DNA of 64,000 nucleotides from Streptomyces sp. WMMB303 (lineage in GTDB: Bacteria > Actinomycetota > Actinomycetes > Streptomycetales > Streptomycetaceae), in NCBI RefSeq assembly GCF_029351045.1, contig NZ_JARKIN010000001.1, positions 4,514,501 to 4,578,500 of the forward strand. The letters are read 5' to 3'. The notes under the pieces are model-generated. The model was not told where the DNA came from, made no database searches, and was given only the letters and a program-made list of their open reading frames with translations. Both the position numbers and the translations under genes were made by a program. Of this stretch, positions 59,273 to 64,000 are shown piece after piece (position 1 is the first letter of the stretch; each line of letters begins with the position of its first letter).

Positions 59273-60406
59273 CTACAGGCGGTCGGCCGCGAGGCGTTCG
59301 CCGAGGGTCTCCAGCAGGGGACCGGCCTCGGCGATGCAGCGCTCGACGTCGGACTCGAGATCCGTGAGCGCGTACGCCTTCTCGATTCCGGCGGCGGCCA
59401 GCTCCTTCTTCCCGATGGCGACCCGGCCGCAGACGGCGACCACCGGCTTCCCCGCGTCGCGGGCCGCCGCGGCGACGCCGGCGGGTGCCTTCCCGTGCAG
59501 CGTCTGCTCGTCCAGCGAGCCCTCCCCCGTGACCACCAGGGAGGCACGCCCAATGGCGGCCTCGACGCCGAGCTCCTCCATCAGGATCTCGATGCCGGGC
59601 CGGAACCGGGCACGCAGCCCGACGAGCGCGCCGAACCCGATGCCGCCCGCGGCTCCGGCCCCGGGCGAGGCGGCGGCCTCCTGCTCGCCGAGGGTCTCGG
59701 CGAGGTGGGCGAGTGCGGCGTCCAGCAGCTTCACGTCCTCGTCGGTGGCGCCCTTCTGCGGGCCGTAGACCGCTGCGGCGCCCTTCGGGCCGGTCAGCGG
59801 GTTGTCGACGTCGCTGGCCAGAACGACCTCGACGTTCTTCAGCCGCGGATCCATTCCGGACAGGTCGGCGGAGACGAGTTCGCGCAGCCCTCCGCCGCCC
59901 CACGGGATGGAGTCGCCGTCCTGGTCGAGCAGCCGGGCCCCCAGCGCGTCGAGCATCCCGGCACCGCCGTCGGTGGTCGCGGAGCCGCCGACGCCGAAGA
60001 TGATCGTGGTCGCGCCCGCCTCGATGGCGGCCAGCAGCAGCTCACCGGCGCCGTAGGTGGTGGCCGTCAGCGGTACGAAGACCCCGGGCGGCAGGTGCTG
60101 GAGCCCGGCCGCCTCGGCCATCTCCACGACCGCGGTGCCCTCGCGGAGCGCGAAGGCGGCCGTGACGGAGGCGCCGAGGGGCCCGGTCACCTCGACCTCG
60201 TGGCGGGCGAAGCCGTTGGCGACCGCCGCCGCGACGGTGCCGTCGCCGCCGTCGGCCACGGGCAGAGCCTCGACGTCCACCTCCGGGCGCGCTTTCCGGA
60301 TGCCCGCCGTGAGATGCTCTGCGACCTCGACGGCCGTCAGCGATCCCTTGAACTTGTCCGCGGCGATCAGCACGCGCGCCGATGTGGTTCGCGCCGTCGT
60401 TGTCAT
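59273..60406 (-). CDS. Glycerate kinase (GarK type)
   Basis: 377 aa from the ATG at 60406, preceded by AGGGG. Motifs of the glycerate kinase family: LIAADKFKGSLTAVEVAEHL, LPVADGGDGTVAA, FGVGGSATTDGGAGML, and LVVTGEGSLDEQTLHGKAP. It phosphorylates D-glycerate with ATP. The glyoxylate released by the ethylmalonyl-CoA pathway could reach glycerate, so the gene is a plausible metabolic neighbour, but it is a separate unit on the other strand. Confidence 0.93.
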   Translation of the reverse strand: MTTTARTTSARVLIAADKFKGSLTAVEVAEHLTAGIRKARPEVDVEALPVADGGDGTVAAAVANGFARHEVEVTGPLGASVTAAFALREGTAVVEMAEAAGLQHLPPGVFVPLTATTYGAGELLLAAIEAGATTIIFGVGGSATTDGGAGMLDALGARLLDQDGDSIPWGGGGLRELVSADLSGMDPRLKNVEVVLASDVDNPLTGPKGAAAVYGPQKGATDEDVKLLDAALAHLAETLGEQEAAASPGAGAAGGIGFGALVGLRARFRPGIEILMEELGVEAAIGRASLVVTGEGSLDEQTLHGKAPAGVAAAARDAGKPVVAVCGRVAIGKKELAAAGIEKAYALTDLESDVERCIAEAGPLLETLGERLAADRL

Positions 60407-60582
60407 GGTTCTGCCCCTGGGTCTCTCTGTTGTTCGAACAGGCAGTCGCGCCTTGGGGACCCTATCTTTCCGACGCCTCTCCCGACCATGGCGCCATGGC
60501 CGCAGGGGCGCGTCCCCTCCGCCGCGCACGCGCCGCACCGCACCCTACGCGCCGCGCGGCCGGTCGCCGTACGGTCCCCGGC

Positions 60583-62013
60583 TCACCGCTCCCGGCGGAG
60601 GCGGCGCCACACGGCGCGGGCGGCGTGATGGCCCGCCATCCCGTGCACCCCGGGGCCGGGCGGCGCCGCGGAGGAGCACAGATAGACGGACGGGTGCGCG
60701 GTCTCGTACGGGACACGCTTGAGCTTGGGCCGGATCAACAGCCGCAGTCCGGCGGCCGACCCGCAGGAGATGTCACCGCCGACGTAGTTGGCGTTGCGGG
60801 CGGCGAGCTGCGGCGGCCCGGCGGCGGCCCGGGCCAGCACCCGGTCGCGGAACCCCGGCGCGAAGCGCTCGATCTGGCGTTCCACTGCCTCGGTCGCGTC
60901 CCCCTGCCAGTTGTTGGGCAGATGGCCGTACGCCCAGAAGACGTGCTTGCCCTCGGGGGCCCGGGTGGGGTCGGTCAGGCTGGGCTGGGCGGTGATCAGG
61001 AAGGGCCGCTCGGGGGCGCGGCCGCGCACCACGGCGTCGCGCAGCGCGGTGTCGATGTCCCCCAGGGTCGGCCCGATGTGCACCGTCCCGGCCCGGGCCG
61101 CGTCCGGAGAAGTCCACGGGACGGGCCCGTCCAGGGCGTAGTCGAGCTTGAAGACGCCGGCGCCGTAGCGGACCGAGTCGTAGGCGCTGCCCAGTCCGGC
61201 GATCCGGGCGAGCGCGGTCGGCGAGGTGTCGAAGACGTAGGCGCGGGCGGGCGGCAGCTCGTCCAGGCGCTTGACCTCGGTGCCGGTGTGGATGGTGCCC
61301 CCCAGCGCCCGCAGGTATCCGGCCAGCGCGTCGGAGATCGCCTGCGAGCCGCCGCGCGGGAACGGCCAGCCGACCGCGTGCGCGGCGAGCGCGAAGACCA
61401 GGGCGGGAGCTGTCATGAACAGGTTGCTCAGGGGTGCGATGACGTGGCCGGCCATGCCCGCCAGCAGCGCCCGCGCCTTCTCGTCCCGGAAGCGGGCCCT
61501 GGCCCAGGTGACCGGCTGCAGCCCGGTCAGCCCGAACCGCACGAGCTGGAGCGGATCGGTGGGGAAGCGGCCGTTGAAGGCGGAGCCGTAGCCGAGGAAG
61601 TCCTCCGCCAGGCTGTCCCACCGGCCGAGGTAGGGCCCGACCAGGCGACGGTAGGCGCCCGCGTCGCGCGGGCCGAGGGAGGCCGCCGTCTCCCCCACCG
61701 ACCGGGCCAGCACGGCGGCGGTACCGTCCGGGAACGGGTGTGCCAGCGGGAGTTCGGGATGCAGCCACTCCAGCCCGTACCGCTTCAGTGGCATCGAGCC
61801 GAAGGCGGGTGACCCGGCGCCGGTGGGGTGGACGGCCGAGCAGGGGTCGTGCCGGAAGCCCGGCAGCGTCAGCTCCTCGGTACGGGCGCCGCCGCCGACG
61901 GTGCCGCCCGCTTCGAACACCTCGACCCGGAAGCCGCGCCGGGCCAGTTCCACGGCTGCCGTCAGCCCGTTGGGGCCGGCTCCCACGACCACCGCGTCCC
62001 GGATCGATGGCAC
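60583..62013 (-). CDS. FAD-dependent oxidoreductase (phytoene-desaturase-like)
   Basis: 476 aa from the GTG at 62013, preceded by GGGGAG. The N-terminal FAD site is [20 protein letters not shown], and the C-terminal FAD contact is [19 protein letters not shown]. This is the NAD(P)/FAD-dependent oxidoreductase group close to CrtI and to all-trans-retinol saturase. No carotenoid genes are near, so the substrate is probably a different unsaturated lipid or is unknown. Full length. Confidence 0.9.
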   Translation of the reverse strand: MPSIRDAVVVGAGPNGLTAAVELARRGFRVEVFEAGGTVGGGARTEELTLPGFRHDPCSAVHPTGAGSPAFGSMPLKRYGLEWLHPELPLAHPFPDGTAAVLARSVGETAASLGPRDAGAYRRLVGPYLGRWDSLAEDFLGYGSAFNGRFPTDPLQLVRFGLTGLQPVTWARARFRDEKARALLAGMAGHVIAPLSNLFMTAPALVFALAAHAVGWPFPRGGSQAISDALAGYLRALGGTIHTGTEVKRLDELPPARAYVFDTSPTALARIAGLGSAYDSVRYGAGVFKLDYALDGPVPWTSPDAARAGTVHIGPTLGDIDTALRDAVVRGRAPERPFLITAQPSLTDPTRAPEGKHVFWAYGHLPNNWQGDATEAVERQIERFAPGFRDRVLARAAAGPPQLAARNANYVGGDISCGSAAGLRLLIRPKLKRVPYETAHPSVYLCSSAAPPGPGVHGMAGHHAARAVWRRLRRER

Positions 62014-62048
62014 TTGCGGCTCCCCTCGCCCGGCTCGCCGGACCCCGG

Positions 62049-62891
62049 TCAGCGGGGTCGGCTCCGGTGGTCCTCGCTCTTTTCCCGCAGGAGCTCCACC
62101 ATACGCCGGGTCGTGTCCGCGTCACGCGCGGCGGTGAACGGCAGCGCGTTGCCGCCCGCGAGGCGGAAGGGCACGCCCTCGACGGTGCTGCCGGCGCCCC
62201 CCGCCTCGGCCACCATCAGCAGCCCCGGGGCGTGGTCCCAGGCGGCCTCCCAGGTGTAGGCGACGGCGTCCAGCCGGCCGCGGGCGATGGCGAGGTACTC
62301 CAGCCCCGCCGAGCCGGTGGACCGCACCTGCAGTCCAGCGGTGTGCAGTCCGCGCAGCGAGCGCTCCTGCCACTCGTCCGTGTAGTCCGGATGCGAGACG
62401 GCGACGCGCAGCGGGGCCCCCGCTCGGGGGGAACCGGCGTACAGCGGCTCCCCGTTGAGCAGCGCCCCGCCGCCGCGCCGCACCGTGGCGGTCAGGCCGA
62501 GGGCCGGCGCCTGAATCCATCCCGCGAGGGTCTCACCGTGGTGGGCGAGCGCGACCATGGTGCAGAAGCCCTCCCCGCCCGCGACGAACTGGCGCGTGCC
62601 GTCGACGGGGTCGATGATCCACACCGGATCCGGGCCGGAGAGCGCCCTGTAGGAGGCCGGGTCGGCGTGCACGCCCTCCTCCCCGACCACCGCGGAGCCG
62701 GGCAGCAACCGGCGCAGTGCGTCGCCCAGTTGCCGCTCCGCCTCCCGGTCGGCGACCGTGACCAGATCGTGGCTGCCGGTCTTGGTGGTGATCTCGTGCT
62801 CGGCGAGTTTCCGCCAGCGCGGCACGACCTGCGCGTCCACGGCCTCGCGGACCGCCCGTTCCACCGCTGTCGTCAGCTCGTCGTCGATCAC
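62049..62891 (-). CDS. Inositol monophosphatase family protein (possibly histidinol-phosphatase)
   Basis: 280 aa. Metal ligands of the family are present: VVGEEG (Glu), [15 protein letters not shown] (Asp-x-x-Asp-Gly-Thr) and [17 protein letters not shown] (Trp-Asp). It dephosphorylates inositol phosphate, histidinol phosphate or a related compound. The start is GTG at 62891. It follows the oxidoreductase gene only in order of strand (35-bp gap), so an operon is possible. Confidence 0.9.
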   Translation of the reverse strand: MIDDELTTAVERAVREAVDAQVVPRWRKLAEHEITTKTGSHDLVTVADREAERQLGDALRRLLPGSAVVGEEGVHADPASYRALSGPDPVWIIDPVDGTRQFVAGGEGFCTMVALAHHGETLAGWIQAPALGLTATVRRGGGALLNGEPLYAGSPRAGAPLRVAVSHPDYTDEWQERSLRGLHTAGLQVRSTGSAGLEYLAIARGRLDAVAYTWEAAWDHAPGLLMVAEAGGAGSTVEGVPFRLAGGNALPFTAARDADTTRRMVELLREKSEDHRSRPR

Positions 62892-62931
62892 CCCACCATG
62901 GAAGCACGCGTCCGCCGGTGCGGAGGCGAAC

Positions 62932-62937
62932 TAGGCT
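62932..62937 (+). promoter_or_regulatory. -10 box TAGGCT of the leaderless Sir2 gene
   Basis: TAGGCT ends 6 nt before the ATG at 62944; no ribosome site is present. Confidence 0.5.
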
Positions 62938-62943
62938 GGCCGC

Positions 62944-63711
62944 ATGGCCGAACGTGACAGAACGCCACGGGACGGGGAGCCCGCGGGCGGCACACCGCTG
63001 GTGGCGATCCTCAGCGGCGCCGGGATCTCCACCGACTCCGGCATCCCCGACTACCGCGGGCCGCAGGGGGTGTGGCGCACCGATCCGGAGGCCGAGAAGC
63101 TGGTCACCTACGACTCCTACATGGGGGACTCCGACATCCGGCGCCGCTCATGGCGGATGCGTGGCGAGAGCCCGGTGTGGGAGGCCGTCCCCAACGCGGC
63201 GCACGAGGCGGTGGCCGGGCTGGAGCGCTCCGGCACCCCGGTGCGGGTCATCACCCAGAACGTCGACGGACTCCACCAGGCCGCGGGCGTTCCGGACCGC
63301 AAGGTGCTGGAGCTGCACGGGAACGCCCGTACGGTGCTGTGCACGGCGTGCGGAGCCCGCTCGGCCATGGCGCGGGCGCTGGAGCGGGTCGCGGCGGGCG
63401 ACCCGGACCCGTTGTGTGAGGTGTGCGGGGGCGTGCTCAAGTCCGCGACGGTGATGTTCGGCCAGCAGCTCGACGGGGAGGTGCTGGCCGAGGCGGTGGC
63501 GGTGGCCCGGGCCTGCGACGTCTTCCTCGCCGTGGGCACCAGTCTCCAGGTGCAGCCCGCCGCGTCCCTGGCCGGTCTGGCCGCCGAGCACGGGGCCCGG
63601 CTCGTCATCGTGAACGCCGAGCCCACGCCCTACGACCCGCTCGCGGACGAGGTGGTGCGGGAGCCGATCGGCACCGCTCTGCCCCGGCTGCTCTCCGCGC
63701 TGCAACGCTGA
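62944..63711 (+). CDS. NAD-dependent protein deacetylase (Sir2/CobB family)
   Basis: 255 aa, full-length bacterial sirtuin. Motifs: ILSGAGISTDSGIPDYRGP (NAD site), ITQNVDGLHQAAG, LELHGNAR with the catalytic His, and zinc cysteines CTACG and CEVCGG. It deacylates lysines, such as those of acyl-CoA synthetases, using NAD. It is divergent from the inositol-monophosphatase-like gene, and appears leaderless. Cytoplasmic. Confidence 0.95.
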   Translation: MAERDRTPRDGEPAGGTPLVAILSGAGISTDSGIPDYRGPQGVWRTDPEAEKLVTYDSYMGDSDIRRRSWRMRGESPVWEAVPNAAHEAVAGLERSGTPVRVITQNVDGLHQAAGVPDRKVLELHGNARTVLCTACGARSAMARALERVAAGDPDPLCEVCGGVLKSATVMFGQQLDGEVLAEAVAVARACDVFLAVGTSLQVQPAASLAGLAAEHGARLVIVNAEPTPYDPLADEVVREPIGTALPRLLSALQR

Positions 63712-63721
63712 GGCGGACCCG

Positions 63722-63754
63722 CCGCGCCCCTGCGCGCTGGGGGCCGGGGCGCGG
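63722..63754. terminator. Bidirectional hairpin between Sir2 and the B3/4 gene
   Basis: 9-bp arms CCGCGCCCC/GGGGCGCGG (63722-63730, 63746-63754) with a 15-nt loop, between two convergent stops. Moderate support. Confidence 0.5.
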
Positions 63755-63761
63755 TCGGGGC

Positions 63762-64000
63762 TCAGGCCGCGCGCAGCAGCCTGGACGCGGTCACCGCTCC
63801 CGGCGCGGCGGCGCACAGCGCGTCGGTCAGAGCGCGGCCCGCCTCCCGCAGCGCGGTGTCGTCCATCGCGCCGAGGGCGTCGAGGAGGAAGACGGCGCGG
63901 GTGGTCCCGGTCGTCAGCCGGGTGCGGACGCACTGCCGCCAGTTCCAGCGCCGGCAGGTGACACCCTCGTCGTCGCGCCAGATCACTTCCCCGGCCCGCG
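63762..64000 (-). CDS. B3/4 domain (PheT-like tRNA-binding) protein, C-terminal part
   Basis: The last 79 codons are in the window; the frame stays open to the right edge. EVIWRDDEGVTCRRWNWRQC is the hallmark end of the B3/4 domain found in PheT and in stand-alone proteins, which may edit or bind mischarged tRNA. A GTG at 63986 is only an internal codon because homologous residues (RAGE) precede it. Expected full length is about 230-240 residues. Confidence 0.75.
   Translation of the reverse strand, partial: RAGEVIWRDDEGVTCRRWNWRQCVRTRLTTGTTRAVFLLDALGAMDDTALREAGRALTDALCAAAPGAVTASRLLRAA

Noticed and set aside
1-64000. tRNA, rRNA, CRISPR, insertion sequence, prophage or biosynthetic cluster
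   Set aside because: I looked for clover-leaf ends, repeat-spacer arrays, transposase motifs and polyketide/peptide synthase domains, and saw none in the window.

Overview
This window is one uninterrupted piece of a very GC-rich actinobacterial chromosome, most likely Streptomyces or a close relative. The signs are strong third-position G/C bias, frequent GTG/TTG starts, GGAGG-type ribosome sites, XRE/MmyB-like, ROK and TetR regulators, a complete crotonyl-CoA carboxylase/reductase cluster and a psd-pssA pair. I found no rRNA, tRNA, CRISPR array, insertion sequence or prophage. The left edge cuts an inositol-3-phosphate-synthase-like gene and the right edge cuts a B3/4-domain gene.

Region 1 (1-12065, minus strand) is a sugar-catabolic locus. 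In transcription order it encodes a ROK regulator, a ribose/xylose-type ABC importer (ATPase, permease, lipoprotein), a Gfo/Idh/MocA dehydrogenase, a TIM-barrel sugar isomerase/epimerase, a secreted sugar dehydrogenase with PKD and CBM6 modules, and a secreted ThuA-DUF1080 (3-keto-disaccharide hydrolase family) protein. The gene set fits a route that oxidises a glycoside at C3 and then cleaves it. A TTTGTCC-N7-GGACAAA palindrome precedes the secreted pair, and a degenerate copy lies in the ROK/fdhD intergenic region.

Region 2 (12066-24460) holds fdhD, a frameshifted bile-acid:Na+ symporter-type gene, an acyl-CoA ligase, an aldo/keto reductase, pterin carbinolamine dehydratase, an XRE regulator, a YrhK-like protein, a VOC protein, a fatty-acid desaturase, and a holin-like/phosphodiesterase fusion divergent from an MBL-DedA pair.

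Region 3 (24510-38302) holds a lysine-free aminotransferase-like protein coupled to an MBL-fold enzyme, a CBS protein, a methyltransferase, a VOC protein, a DUF5107-TPR protein, an Sfp-type phosphopantetheinyl transferase beside an AraC fragment, and a tightly overlapping peptidase operon (DppA-like D-aminopeptidase, M20, S9, DinB) with a PAS protein upstream.

Region 4 (38574-45812) has an MFS exporter fused to carboxypeptidase-regulatory-like domains, an SRPBCC protein, an Rv2578c-like radical SAM protein behind a LexA-type box, RidA, a PNPOx-like protein, a GNAT acetyltransferase and a HEAT-repeat protein.

Region 5 (46172-57155) is the ethylmalonyl-CoA pathway: a tandem-fused 3-hydroxyacyl-CoA dehydrogenase, TetR, an amino-acid permease, then ccr, ethylmalonyl-CoA mutase, a malyl-CoA-lyase-like protein, a MaoC hydratase and an acyl-CoA dehydrogenase, closed by a clear hairpin.

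Region 6 (57279-64000) has psd-pssA for phosphatidylethanolamine synthesis with a 16-bp terminator stem, then glycerate kinase, an FAD oxidoreductase, an inositol-monophosphatase-like enzyme, a Sir2 deacetylase and the partial B3/4 gene.

At least eight genes look leaderless, with a TANNNT box 6-8 nt before the start codon and no ribosome site.
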